Positions 1 to 12,247 of a stretch of 64,000 nt of DNA are shown piece after piece. The stretch's first letter is position 1. Each line of letters begins with the position of its first letter. The notes beneath the pieces are model-generated. The model searched no databases, was not told the DNA's origin, and saw only the letters and a program-made list of their open reading frames with translations. Origin of the DNA: Hyphodiscus hymeniophilus (Eukaryota > Ascomycota > Leotiomycetes > Helotiales > Hyphodiscaceae); assembly GCA_016508695.1 (NCBI GenBank), contig VNKQ01000012.1:620001-684000 (forward strand), in the 5' to 3' direction. The position numbers and the translations under genes were made by a program.

Positions 1-1247
1 TGAGAGTCGCGACTCTCGACAGAGTTCAGGGGAATATCCGGGTTGCTATCGGAGGCTTGGCCTGGTATATGCTGCGGAGAAAGCTTTCTTTTCTTCTGGG
101 AAGACGTCGTGAAGGTGCGCTGCCTTTGCAGCGCTTTGGTGACGTGAGGGAGCAAGGTTGTGAGAAAAGACTGGAAGTTTCCTTGTCATTAGTAACTGCA
201 AGACCGCAGGAACTGACAGACCACAGATGATTAAAATAAAGAGAGAGAGGATGGCCACATTGAGATGGAATTGGGGACTGCTCGTGATGTTTGCGGGTGT
301 ATGGTTTCGTTGATCTGGGTGTCGAAAAACGTGAGGTACCTTTTTCTTTGGTGGTTCCGGCTAGCGAGACGTGAATTCGCAGCTGCCTGGCTGAGCACAG
401 AAAGAACCTAAAAGTGACGACGGCGATATACTTATCTCAAATCTAATTCTTTAATCGGAAGAAGTAAAATTCCAATTGAAAGATGTTGCGGATAGTGTCA
501 AGTGATGATCAAGTCAAGCTGTGCAGAAGGGAAGGATGCAAACTGACTCAAAGCAGGCGGCCTTTACTGGTGTTGATTCACTTTCTTGCCAGTCTCACTT
601 TCATGCGTGGGCCTTATTATCCCAAAAGAGTGAAATGACCACTGGTAAAGGCTTGTTTTCTGAATTCTTTTTCTCTTAGCTGTCTCTATTGCTGCAGGCT
701 TATATTTGTGGACGATCTGCCCTGGATTTCAGCTGCCTGAGCAAGCTGATATCCACAATCGGCCGGAAATCTTGCCAGTGCAGCATACCTATTTGCGTTC
801 ACATTTTCAGAACTGGAGATCCAAGCGGTCAATCTATCATATCTGATACTGGACATCCATACGACTCTGAGTTGTTCACAGACCAAGCATCAATTCCACA
901 CAAGGCTGGGCTACGTCTATAAATAGACTTCTATGATCTATCTTATGCAATACTAGACACAATAACTTCAAAAGTGAAGACTGATGTATATGCCTTAGGG
1001 CATTTGTCTCTATGGGAGCGAGGACGAAGTCAACCTCAAATGTGGCAAATGCTCTTCGATATGAACGACATATTGCTAATACGTGATCATTGTTGCGATT
1101 TATGCTCCGATATCTTGCACATCACAGGAACTGGAAAGGTGTTAAATATACACAGTTCCAGCACTCCATATCTGGCATTCTATCTGTCTTCTTATTGCTC
1201 CTCAAACTCAAGACTCTTCTTATTACTGTCATGATTCGTCTTTTGTA
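1..1247. other. intergenic, no supported gene
   Basis: I see no gene here. Short open frames exist on both strands, but none has an ATG start combined with a recognisable domain or plausible splice sites. One hydrophobic minus-strand frame at 46-258 opens only from a GTG and is not supported. Confidence 0.6.
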
Positions 1248-2288
1248 TCAACCCTCTATATCCCAGCTCATCCGATTCTTATAATGCCAACCATAAGCGC
1301 TCCAAACACCAAAAAGATGCACCACCGCCGCAGCAACAACCAGCACATGAAACATCTGATGACTGGTTCCCCATACGTCGAATCGTCCTGGCCAGTTCTT
1401 CTCTGGGAATCTCGTTGCACTATGCACAAGAGCGTCAGCGCGCTTCAATCCTACGATTTCACTCCCTGAGGTTCTCGAGGACTGTGACATCAGGGCTACT
1501 CACAAAATGGTAGCACCGATTCCATAAACAAACCCTTCCCCAAGCCAAAACGGCACTCCGCTCCTTTCCCAGCAGGCCCTCCAGCCATACAAAGCCACCC
1601 CATGCCCAATCGGCGCCAAACCACTCAACGCCGTCGCTACAAATGCACCCGTCCTCAATCCCCTCCATCTCAGTCCCTGGAGTCTATGATGCAGCACTAG
1701 CACGCTCGTCACCGCCGCCAATACAGAAATCATACTCCAATACACTGTTCTCAAATGCGGATGTTCAAAGAACCCGACATATATCCCCGAGAAGAAACTC
1801 CCCAGAGTAAGCGTCAAAATACCGATGTAATCAATCCTCAACCACAAGCTCGAGACTTGCTGGGAATGACACATCAAGGTGTGATACAGCGTGCTCAAAC
1901 TCAATGCCGTTGTAGCGGCTGCCAAGTTCACCGCAAACACCACTCTGTCTTCCATACTCGCCTCCGGAAATTTGGTACTGATAAGACTCTGCATCCACAG
2001 CTGAGCAAACACAGAAAGCACAGCGGGTATAAGGTGCGTGTAGATATTCAAACTCTCGTTATGGAGGTATGTCCATGAATACAAACAGTTGATACTCGAG
2101 TACAGCACCGGACGGTACGATGCTATGACATAGGGGTTATCTTGGTACCAGGCTGGTAGGTCGGGGAAAGTCTGCAGCGTAGGACGGGAAAATATTGGCT
2201 GTATATCTGAAGAGGGGTCCTTCTCTTCGGGGTGAGCGGCTCGTGTGAAGAGCCGCGCTGGCCGGCGGAGGGTGAGAATCGACGTCAT
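1248..2288 (-). CDS. PAQR-family seven-TM protein (Izh/adiponectin-receptor-like)
   Basis: A predicted integral membrane protein of the PAQR family, whose fungal members (Izh proteins) act in zinc and sterol homeostasis. Two exons, 2288-1504 and 1419-1248, are joined by an 84-bp intron with a GTGAGT donor, a CTGAC branch-like site and a CATAG acceptor. The product is 318 residues. The family metal-site elements are visible: SLYHTLMCHS after the second membrane segment, RIDYIGI in the middle, and HQMFH near the C-terminus, which lies in exon 2. The soluble N-terminal ~65 residues followed by seven hydrophobic segments fit the family topology. The last exon reads in frame only if the intron is removed, which supports the splice model. 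The ligand or pathway cannot be told from the sequence. Confidence 0.88.
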
Positions 2289-3109
2289 GTTCTCATTGGA
2301 TATGGGAGAACTTGGATTCGAACTGAGATACTGGAAGATTTGAATATAATAATGATTTTTCGTACCCGACGCAAATTTTGGTTCCAGTGGTGGGTAGGAG
2401 TTATTTCCGGATCTATTCTGCCCACCACCACCACCAGTACCAATGTCGATTGATGGAGAGAAAAGGTTAGGGTCGCGTGCTCACTGGTAATGCTCGCCAA
2501 GAGATCACATCAACAGAAAACATAAGTCGTTAGCAATGCTAAACAAGAAAAATAAAATTCCCGAGCAAGAGGAAAAGAAGGCGACGTCGTGGTCATATGG
2601 GAAAGATGGGGGATGCGTGCCGGTAAGCCGATCCGTTGCAGTGCGATCATTCCGTTGCTGAATAAGGAAGTGCCTCCGCTGGTATCTAGACAAAAAAGAG
2701 GCTAAATTAAATACCCAATGCACCAGATAAAATTGGTGAGTAAGCAACATTACGATTTTAATGTCTCGCCGCGGGCTCGCTCGCTTTCGGCGAGCCTCGT
2801 CTTGTGTCTCAAGATATGGCTGGATCACTGAGCTTGAAAATACAGATCCATGTTGCGAGTGTAGCGTCTGTCTGGGATTGTGCGGAGTTATCGTCTATAT
2901 ATATTACTGCAATACAAAATGTAATGTTATGTATCCGGAGCTCGAAGTAACTGCTTGGCATGTAGCCAAAACCGCTTGTTATGAGACCGCTGCTTCTAAC
3001 GTCTCATTCCTCTAGCAAATAGCTTCCATTTATTCGCCCAGCAAGGAGGCGATCAGGTTGATTAAGAGATTATGAATATCTTCACATATGCCGAAGTTCG
3101 TGCTGCTGT
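2289..3109. other. intergenic between PAQR gene and NLR 3' end
   Basis: This stretch holds the 5' flank of the PAQR gene and the 3' flank of the NLR gene. A CA/CC-rich run lies near 2420-2445. No coding region or RNA gene is recognised. Confidence 0.5.
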
Positions 3110-6100
3110 TCATTCAGGGAGCGAATCTGATCTCCAAGACCTCGACTTTGGTTCCCGAAAGCTCGGTATAGATGAGCGTTGGTACGGCGTTGACGGTCTT
3201 CGTCGAGAGGTAGAGGGTCGAGACCTCGATGCAGATAACTTCCGACCCGTAGATGACAGAAGCTCATTTACTGCTTTCGATTGCCCTGATTCAAATTGCT
3301 CCAAGCCCCTTTGGACCACCGCAATCTCATCACGCAGGACAAACACAATATTTCCAGTGGAAGCAAATACCCCAAGCATGAGGCCAGTCCCTGTGGCTGT
3401 ACTCAGCCAGTCCGCGGGGAAGAAGAAATGCTTGTCGAAATGTTCAAGACCGAAGTTCGTGAGATCTGCAGAGCAGACCCATCCGTCTTCGTGGAGAAAA
3501 ACAACCAATTTGTCGTAGGTGCCAATGATGGAAACAATCTCATCAGCTAACGGCTGATACTTAGTTATTGGGTCAGCGGAGTCACTCCTCGGTTCAAAAT
3601 CCAATGTGTTCCAGAAATATAGTTTGGACCTTGAGCGAGACGAAAGAGTCTCCGAAAAATTGGTTACCATTACTTGGCCATCAAAACAAGATTCCAGTGA
3701 TTGTAGCGAAAGCTCTGAAAGTAACGACCCTGTTAGTTGGATTCCGAACAACGGGCCGATGCGGTCCAAGGAGTTCCATTCAAATATGTGCGCCCTGGCT
3801 CCTGCAATAAGTATCAATCGAGTCGGATCAGTAGGGTGAGAAATCCAATGATACGTTTCTCGGCCAGGCCAGGGATTTTCACCTGCTACGTGACCGCTAT
3901 CTGGACTGAGCTCGCACAGGATGTCCGAGTTTCGTGTAGATATCAAAACGCGTGTGGAGCCAATATTTGTAAGAAGCTGTACAACGGGAAGACCGACCCG
4001 ATGTTCAAAGATTTTCTTAGTTTCCCAGCTATTGCCGTCTCTTATGAGTGTATAAGAAGTCACGATGTTGTCGATATTTGCGCTGTTCAAGATCCGGGCC
4101 CTCATGTCGTAGGATAAAAATATGATACTGGCGTTATGTGGACTGGAGGCCAACAACTTCTTTGGTTCGCCGGTCGTGCTGTCGTACACCCATATAGAGC
4201 CGTCCATCTTGCCGCAGATAATGGCATTATCATCTTGGATACAGACCAAGGCAGTAATGAGCACCGTTCGATTCCCATCATCGATCAAGTAGTCCTGTGC
4301 CGAAGTGGATACCGAGACAGTGTCGCTATTCCGCTCGTCTGCCATCGCATTGCGTAGTAGGATAGGAGGATCCCAAATCCTGCAATGAGGCCCACGTATA
4401 TCAACCAAGCGATGACTATCATCTGTAAAGACGAGGCCTCTAACAGCGTATTCTTCGGAAACAATTCGGTAGAGCAGTTTGAGAGTTTCGAATTCGAAGA
4501 TGAATATCATACCGGCGGAATTTGAGCACGCTAATATCATTCCATCCGGTGAAGAAGACATTGAATGTGCGTTGACTTGATTTGCTCTTGCCTGAACCGT
4601 CTGATCCTGTGTATTGAACACAACGAGTTCTCCAGTCCCGTATCCTACACAGAGAAAGGCTTGCTCCGGATCCGGACTGAAAGCCAAACTGATGCCTTCT
4701 CCAGCCCCCTGACGCCTGCTGGCTCTTGGTTCTAGTAGTCCGATGTCCTGACCGTAGATCCCGTGAACGCATCCATTCTCAAGATCCCAAACTATAACAT
4801 CTTGACCTCGATAGGCGACTGCAAGCTTTTTTAGGTGGCCCCCAATCGCTGCTGCCAAAGGATGGCCGCTCACGTACTCTGGGTCGACATCGTCGGCCCA
4901 GCTCGGGAGCTCGTTCTCCGCACCGGTGGTAAGATTCCAGATTATGATTTGGTCACCATTCAAAGTACCAATTACTGCTGTATCATTGTCAACAAACGAT
5001 AGATCGAGGCAAGGCTGTTCGATGTCAAATTTCCAGAGTTGTTCCCAAGACCTCATATCCCACACACAAATGGTTCTCAAAGCTACCGAAACCATAAGAT
5101 TGCCCTGTTCCGAGAATCGCAGGAGTTTTAACGGCTTCCCATGGTCTAGCATTCGTATTTCCTGGCAACTTGAAGCATCGTGAAGCATGATACGACCACT
5201 GCGCATCCCAAGAGCGAGAATAGATGACGAGCATGCTAACGCAGTAGGGGTTTCGTGCTGGTAAGTGATGACAGACGAACAGTCATCCCACTCTGTGGTC
5301 CTTAGACCTTTGACTATCATTGATCGGTTTGATGCTGAATACTGTCTGCTGATAGCGGTATCCGAAGGACAAAACGGAGGGATAAGGTGATGAATTGAGC
5401 CCGGGGACATTGTCATCTTTCTTCCGAACTTTGTAACAAGCCGCAAAAGATCAGTCGACCAGCCATCAAGTAATGCTGAGTCTTTGCCCAGTAGCGCGAA
5501 GTGCTTCGATCTCCTCTGTAGGTAATTTCTCAAAGCAGTTCCAGTCTGAACGAGGCGGTTGAGGTCTCCACTCTTAGCAATGAATTCAATCCAGGAAAGG
5601 ACATTGTGAGAATTGAAGAAGCTGGCCAAAGAGTAGAAAAATTCATCACTCTCTGATGAAACAAATCTGATGTGATCGGCTAAGGCTGTTGCGCCATAAG
5701 ATGCAAATGCAGAGCGATCCAACACGTCCAAAGCACCGTCTCCACTGCTACGCTTTCGGCTCCTGGGACCAGTCATGTCTTGCCCAGACAGGTATTTGAT
5801 ACAGACCGTTGCCAATCTCTCATGTGTCTCTTTTCGTTTGATTGCAAATTCTGACGGATTATCTGGTTGCAGAAGGAATTCGCGAGCCGTCTGATGTGCC
5901 ATCTGTACCTTTGAGCTAGCATCAATAAAAACAAGTTGGCCGCAGGTGTTTGTTATTGCTCTCTCCACGCTGTCAACATGGCTATTGAGATCGAGTTCCA
6001 GAGCCTCAGACAGTTCGGCCATAGTCAAAGGTCGTATTGCGCACACTGTCCATCCCAATATTGCCTGTGTGAGGATTTTGCCACGTTTCAAAGTCGACAT

Positions 6101-8219
6101 AGAGTTAACGATGCGAGAGTACAACTTATCCATGTCAGATGGGATGTCTTCGAGTACTTCCCGTATTTCCTCGGAGGTATAGGTGTTCCTAAGCTCATTG
6201 AGTACAAGATGAACCCACAAAAAACACCCTGACGACTTCTTCAAAATAGTATCAATCAAATCTGCCCTCGCACTCTCTCTATCTGGCCCTTGAGCAGGAA
6301 GACTATGAATATTGGCGCTGACGTAAAGTTCGATATCAGCGGTAGTGCTGTCGAGCGGAATTGTCTCCATGAGCATTGTGAGCGTTGCAGGATTTGGCAA
6401 ACCATATGTCTCAAATCTGTTGCGGGAGGTCACAAATATGCGCATACGATTCATTTCCGCAGCTTTGACGAGTAACGGCACAAGCTCAGCCCCATTCTTG
6501 CATTCGTCAATAGCATCAACGATCAAGTATTGAGTTCCCGGTAGATCAAGCTTAAAGATACCATCTAAGAAGAGTTTACGCCAGATGGTTCTGTAGTCTG
6601 ATGTCGCCAGGTGAACGTCCTTCTTCAGCTGCCTGAGCAGACAATCTGAGACTTGAGGGTGATTGCAAGCCATTTGCCAAGCCACTGAGCGCAGAAAAAG
6701 GCTGAGACTCGATACAGATTTGTTACCGTAATCGAAGAAGTAGAATGCACAGTGCTTCGTCTTGTCTTTCAGGTGCTTGATCAAGAAACCGGATAGGACA
6801 GATTTTCCGGTCCCCGGTTTTGCGGCCAGCCAATACATATGAGCAGCTGGTATATCACGCCATTGCTGCATAGATTGAACTTTGGTAATCCAAGCGCAAG
6901 ATCCCGGTATGCGATCCGCGTCAATACGTTGAAAATCATCGTCGTGGCTGTCACCAATATCCAAGGACTCCTTCAGGAGCAGCTGCTGTGAATAGTCTGA
7001 TTCCTGACGCTCTAATTGACGAAAACTGCGTAAATCGTTTAAAACAGTGCAGAGCGCATTGCGAATTGTGAGATAATTTGGTTCTTGGTCGTGCGAAAAC
7101 TTGCACACTTCTCGGTGGTTCGCGTTGGCCAGGAAGTTGCTCCGCTCGTTTTCATAGCCTAGAACTGCAGAATCTTTTGGAACCACGATTCTCTTGACCC
7201 CAAAATTCATAGGTTTTGTTTCATAAAATGAGTGAAGTTGGAGATCGCGAGAGTGATGTGGAAATTCGTCATTAATTGATTCAATCGCCACAGAGCTCCG
7301 GTGAAGGTCTGCAACGAAAGGTCGTGGGCCAGCAAGTGTGAATAGTCCACTTAAAATCTCGGCCATGTTTGACCCTCGATGGGGAGTAGCGAGGAAGAAC
7401 ATTGACTGGATCCGCTCCGAAACACCATGGTATTCTTTGAGTTGTTTCGATAATGTAAACGCCCTTTTTGCCACAAGACCGCCTTAGAGGGTTGGGTCAG
7501 CATAAGTAGCCCTATAGGGGGGAATGAGACATCAATACCTAAACTATGGCAGACTAAAATGATGGGAGACTAGAATAAGCAGTCAGCCCCACAACATGAT
7601 ATATCGTAGCTCTTCCCACCAAGGTCACACAAAGGACCCAGTTGTGCCCAAGTGAAGGAATCGACGTACCAAATCCACCTGTGACAATTTCGGACTATCT
7701 TTCAACTTGCCAAGAAGGTCTTTGGCGAAGTCATGTATGTTCAAGATGCTCTCTTTGTCGTAATTTGCGTCGTATCCAAAGGTATGGATTCGCACGTCTT
7801 GGAAGTCCTGGTCACGTGGGAGCCATTCTTGGGGCCAAAAGAGACTAGGATTCTCGTCCTTTGTCCAAGTCTTCCTAAAGTCACAAATAGATAAGCCTAG
7901 GCTTTACAGTGATATGAGCAGCGTTGCAAGACGTCTGACACAGAGACAATTCCAGCTACTGCCCTTGAATAGTGCACAGAATTCTCCACTCGCTTGCCAT
8001 GAGGACTTACTTCGAGCCGCCACCGAGACCGTGAACAAAGATTAGATCTGCGGCAGCTTTCCCAAGCGGACTGTATAGTGTTGTTAAGCCAAGTGGGCCC
8101 TTGCCTTCCGAAACTCCATCTCCACCTCTTCCGCGAAACGTGACAGCACGTTGGAGAAAGCTCGAGCCAGACGAAGTATTTGACGATTTAGGGACATCGA
8201 AAGACGAGGTCCTGTCCAT
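3110..8219 (-). CDS. NLR-like STAND protein: SesB-type hydrolase + NACHT + WD40
   Basis: A fungal NLR-type signalling ATPase of the kind implicated in non-self recognition and regulated cell death. Four exons: 8219-8011, 7874-7670, 7539-7569 (31 nt) and 7482-3110, giving 1605 residues. The N-terminal ~250 residues form a SesB-like alpha/beta-hydrolase effector domain: FVHGLGGG near residue 63, the nucleophile elbow VCHSLGG with Ser147, and FLATPHRGS. A NACHT domain follows, with P-loop PGTGKS near residue 372 and Walker B YLIVDAIDEC. The C-terminal half (~870-1400) shows WD40-type blades such as ICVWDMRSW, IIIWNLTTG and VIVWDLENG. The tail is Ser/Arg-rich and low in complexity. The blades are diverged from each other, unlike the near-identical high-fidelity repeats of some allelic HET loci. 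Both short introns flanking the micro-exon are needed to recover the catalytic Ser. The ligand is unknown. Confidence 0.9.
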
Positions 8220-9108
8220 CCTTCATGTTCGATTCTGAGTTCACAATAAGCGATGGCCTCGCTACCCAAGTGGCTGAAGGATGCGTTTGCTTGAGCTGAT
8301 TTCTTTCTCAGGCTCTACTCAGCTATCGAAATGCCGCAATGCTCCGAAAGTACCGTTCTCGCAGTGCCCAGTAGTCATCGGTCCGTCAGGTTACTCAAAG
8401 GTGAGGGTAAGTAAAAGGTGGGAGTCGGAGCAAACGAAGGCTCAAAGATGTTCTCCGCTTGTTTAGGTGCAGTTTGGAGGATGTGGGCAGAAGAAAAGGG
8501 ATCATACATCGTGCCCGACGTAAGGCTAGTTTCAAAGGATCAGGTGCCCTAATACAAATACATGCGGCTCGGCCCACGAAACATTGGGAATACACCTCCG
8601 TGCTGATACCAATCGGCGTATGTCTGGGCCTAGGAAGAAGGCGGATGGAAGCCTTGGGGGCCAACAAGGCGGACGTGGAGTGGAGTGTGCTGATCGAGAG
8701 CACCGTCCTCTTATGGAGCCGTCCCCGCTCAAGCCAAACTTTTGCTGATAATGGATGCGACGTTGAGTGGGAGCCGTTAGACTTAATGCAACTATGATTG
8801 GATATTGGAGAGAGTGTGAGGGAGGATTTCCAGGGAGGAGATCAGCCGTAAAGTTCTGCGCCCGGGGTTTTTAACCAATCCCATCTTCTAATTTCAGCCA
8901 CTACAATGTGAAGCTGTGACAGGCGTCCAAGTTGCAACACCGGACCCCACGAATCCAATTATCATGCATTGGAGCCACATTTTGACCTGCTGCGTCGCCC
9001 AGCGCGCGCGTCAGCAAAACCAGCATGGGGTAGGAGGCCATATAGAGTGGTGAGAAAGGCTACTCTTGTTTTCGTAGAGAAACACTTGGAAGGCCTCTCC
9101 TTCTGATC
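8220..9108. other. divergent intergenic region
   Basis: The shared 5' region between the NLR (minus) and the kinase gene (plus). Overlapping open frames at 8395-8797 on both strands have no recognisable domain, and the minus-strand ones do not join the NLR reading frame. I see no RNA gene or repeat. Confidence 0.5.
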
Positions 9109-10395
9109 ATGGAAGACGAGAGACGTTCTGTAGCTCGTGCATTTGTGGAAAGCTTCCGAAATGTGCCTGAACAAGCCATTCAATTTATTGACGACAATGT
9201 CTCTAGCGCACTCCCACCAGGCTCCAAGGTTGTCGATTTTTGGATACACGGCACAGCCTACTGGTCTAAGACCATGATAATCAAGACGACTCAGGCGACC
9301 GGTGCTCCTCTAAACTTCTTCCTGAAAGTGAGTGAGCAATAGGAATTAGCTGTGATTTGACTCCTGACAAGGCAGATAAATCATAGCGATGCAGGGAAGC
9401 AAAACCTAGAGGGCGAATTCGCTTCCCTTCACGCCATTCATAGCCTCTTGCCAGGATTCGCTCCAGCACCAATTGCAAAAGGTTCCTACTCCACTGATCC
9501 GGATATCAATTTTCTTTTGATGGAATTCCTTGACCTTTCAGGCGACGTTCCAGAAGTTGATAGCTTTCCAGCGAAACTAGCAGAGATGCATCTGAAGGGC
9601 GTCTCTCCAACAGGCAAATTCGGATTCAACATTCCTACCGGGCTGCCCTTCCTCTGGGGCGAGTTTGAGCAGCAAAACTCCTGGACGAGCTCCTGGGAAA
9701 CCTTTTTCACTGAAATGTATATTCGAATATTCCGGTGGGAGCAGGACATGCATGGCAAGGAGAGTGAGATGCAATCTCTCTTCAAACCCATGGTTGAGAA
9801 GGTTATACCACGACTGTTGAGACCCCTGGAAACTGGCGGAAATCAAATTCGTCCTTGCCTTCTACATGGCGACTTGTGGGACGGGAACACTGGAGCTGAT
9901 ACAGAAACGGAAGCGCCTGTTCTATTCGACCCAACATCATTCTATGGCCACAACGAATGTATAGCGATTCTGCTTCTTCTCATCGTCCTATGCTGATTTG
10001 AGTTAGATGACCTTGGTCCATGGAACCTTCCGCGTCACAAAATACACCGAACTTATATCCGAGAATACCAGAGACATTTCGAAAGATCGGACCCCAAGGA
10101 AGATTTTGAAGACCGTCTGCTATTGTATCGACAGTACGTAGTGTCCCGAGTTCACAGTCGACATATTGACGGTTTGCACAGTCGTTTTGAAATGAGTGCG
10201 TCAGGTTGTTTTCCAAATATGCTAATGTGCCGAGAGCTGTGAGTGTATCTGAACTCCATAAGTTTCTAGTATCCGAGGCATTAATATGGGTCGACCAGTA
10301 CAATTCCAGACATGCAATACTTGGTTGCCAAATATCCTAATGGCTACGAAGGTCCATGTGATCGAAAGCAAGAAAGATCAGCGGATAGCCCCTAA
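9109..10395 (+). CDS. fructosamine/ketosamine-3-kinase family protein
   Basis: A predicted kinase of the fructosamine-3-kinase family, which phosphorylates the sugar of glycated proteins and so destabilises the ketoamine (deglycation). Five exons: 9109-9327, 9376-9958, 10007-10133, 10182-10238 and 10299-10395, giving 360 residues. Key elements are LNFFLK in the N-lobe, GEFASLHAIHSLLPGFAPAP, the catalytic loop LLHGDLWDGN and the metal-binding FDPTSFYGHNE followed by YDLGPW across the second intron. The C-terminal helix DMQYLVAKYPNGYEG is reached only with the last intron removed. The first three introns are each exactly 48 bp. Without splicing, each frame closes within a few codons. It converges with the MFS gene downstream. 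Confidence 0.88.
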
Positions 10396-10597
10396 TCCGC
10401 AAAGGATGTGAGGTCTCAGACGAAATCTGTGATGTATCTAGCATACTGATACCCGCGAGTTATTCTCCAAAATCTGTAGGAAGGTATATCCAGTGCGGTA
10501 GCTTCTCGACACTAGCGAATCAAGGGAGAAGTGTTTGACGAAACTCCGTCTGCCTGGTGAAAACTCAAATTACAGTGTCTAGCAATGTCGAATGACG

Positions 10598-12247
10598 TTA
10601 CTTCTCCGTGCCCTCCGCTGTAGGATTTGCGTTCCCAACTCTCCTCAGATTTCTCCAAGCCATCCCCCACCGTCTGAGTGTAAAGACTGCCCCAATGCCA
10701 CCGAGGCCTGATATAAGGCCAAGCATAGTGAAGAACCAGCCTCTCCCGATCGAATCGATCAACGGCTGCAACACGGCTATTCCAATAGCGGCCATAACAC
10801 AACGCGACATGCTTCCAGCCGTTGCGGCGATGCTTGGTGTCTCTGGGAAGACGTCTACTAGTAAGACTGACGAGGCTTGAATAAGCCAATTACTCCAGAA
10901 CGAAAACAGAAATTGTAGTATAAGTGGGACAGCCACATGTGCATGTCTCTCAATGGACCAACCATAGCCAACCATAGTACACAAGCACAAAGAGCTTAGA
11001 ATTCCAGCCCATCGAAACCGAGCTACTTCGATAGGAAAATTTTGGAGGTCATCACCCTTCACTTTATCTATCGTAAATCCAATTTTGGCAGCCTTGGATC
11101 TGTAGTTACGATCGATGAAGGTACTTGTTGTGTAGAAGCTAAGGATTACACCAACAGCCCCTGGTATGTACGCAAGCCCAACCTGTAGTTCATCGAAGGA
11201 GTAGGGAGTGGAACTGTATGTTGCCGGGATACTCGCTTGAATACAATACCCAGCGGCGTAGTAGGATGATTGTATCCAAATGCTGAGCAGTGCGTCCTTG
11301 CAGCATAGAACCTTGGCAACGGCCAACGGACTTTTGATTTTGAAGACCCTGTGAGCTTGAGCACCAGTGGGCTCACCAGCTGCGTAGAAAGATTCCGCAG
11401 CGTTCGAGTGGTTTCTGTTAGCAGTCGCTCGGCTCCCAACTTGAAGCTTTCGACGCCATCGTCCTCGAAGCAAGATCCAAAGGGGCTGGTTCCATGAGCT
11501 ATCTGGGACGCTACCATTCCCCACGACGTTCCTAGCTGTTTCGGGGAGAAACAAAACCAACGCAGAAAGCATGATCCCGCCAAACATGCAGAGGGCTCTG
11601 AAAGCCCACTTGTAGCCACCGGATGCTGAAGCTATCCAGCCGCCAAGAATGGGACCAAAACAAGTACCTAAGTTCGCCGCTGCCATCATTCGCCCAAGCA
11701 TTTTCCCCCTTCGCTCTGTAACGCAAAAGTCGGCGACGGCACCATAGCTGAGTGGTATTACAGCACTCGCCCCAAGGCTTTGGAGTGCTCGCAGAACCAA
11801 CAGAGCGGGGTAATTTGATTGATTGAGCGCCAGCCCCAGACTAGAGAGTGTGTACAGGGTAAGTGTGCCAAGAAATATTGGACGACGACCAAAGAAATCA
11901 GAAGGGGTTGCCAGGAGGAGCGGCGAAAGGGCCTGGAATATGATGTAGATAGTGATAGTCAGGTTGATGGCTTGGGAGCTTGTGTGGAAGTGGACACTGA
12001 GTATCGGCAGTAGTGGCAGATAAATTGTCGCAGTAAGCGGCGATATGAGCATAGCTGCATTTAAAAGAATTATGATAACGGTTTGTTCACGCCGTGATAA
12101 GGTCGTATAGGGATCTGTATTCCGTGGCGCGTTTCCTTCCTGGTGCTGGTGCTGGTTCGGGGTGTTCGCAGGCATTGTGTCTCTGGGAATTGATAGAATC
12201 TCGGTATCTTTATCGGAGGCTACAACGCTGGCAATTTGGGAAGGCAT
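10598..12247 (-). CDS. MFS transporter, DHA1 (drug:H+ antiporter) type
   Basis: A single-exon 12-TM exporter of the major facilitator superfamily, 549 residues from the ATG at 12247. The frame stays open further upstream but only to a TTG, so the ATG beginning MPSQIAS is preferred. A polar N-terminal tail of ~70 residues precedes the first membrane segment (SPLTATIYLPLLPILS). Motif A is seen as SDFFGRRP between TM2 and TM3, followed by LRALQSLGAS and RGKMLGRMMAAANLG, with a long hydrophilic central loop around residues 255-310. This pattern resembles the Qdr/Flr-like branch that exports drugs, polyamines or secondary metabolites; the substrate cannot be read. It ends ~200 bp from the kinase gene 3' end. 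Confidence 0.88.
   Translation of the reverse strand: MPSQIASVVASDKDTEILSIPRDTMPANTPNQHQHQEGNAPRNTDPYTTLSRREQTVIIILLNAAMLISPLTATIYLPLLPILSVHFHTSSQAINLTITIYIIFQALSPLLLATPSDFFGRRPIFLGTLTLYTLSSLGLALNQSNYPALLVLRALQSLGASAVIPLSYGAVADFCVTERRGKMLGRMMAAANLGTCFGPILGGWIASASGGYKWAFRALCMFGGIMLSALVLFLPETARNVVGNGSVPDSSWNQPLWILLRGRWRRKLQVGSRATANRNHSNAAESFYAAGEPTGAQAHRVFKIKSPLAVAKVLCCKDALLSIWIQSSYYAAGYCIQASIPATYSSTPYSFDELQVGLAYIPGAVGVILSFYTTSTFIDRNYRSKAAKIGFTIDKVKGDDLQNFPIEVARFRWAGILSSLCLCTMVGYGWSIERHAHVAVPLILQFLFSFWSNWLIQASSVLLVDVFPETPSIAATAGSMSRCVMAAIGIAVLQPLIDSIGRGWFFTMLGLISGLGGIGAVFTLRRWGMAWRNLRRVGNANPTAEGTEK

Noticed and set aside
7539..7569. Loss of the GxSxG motif in the SesB-type domain (CHSLG instead of GHSMG)
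   Set aside because: Cys at the first position is common in fungal SesB-like domains, so this is not evidence of inactivation.
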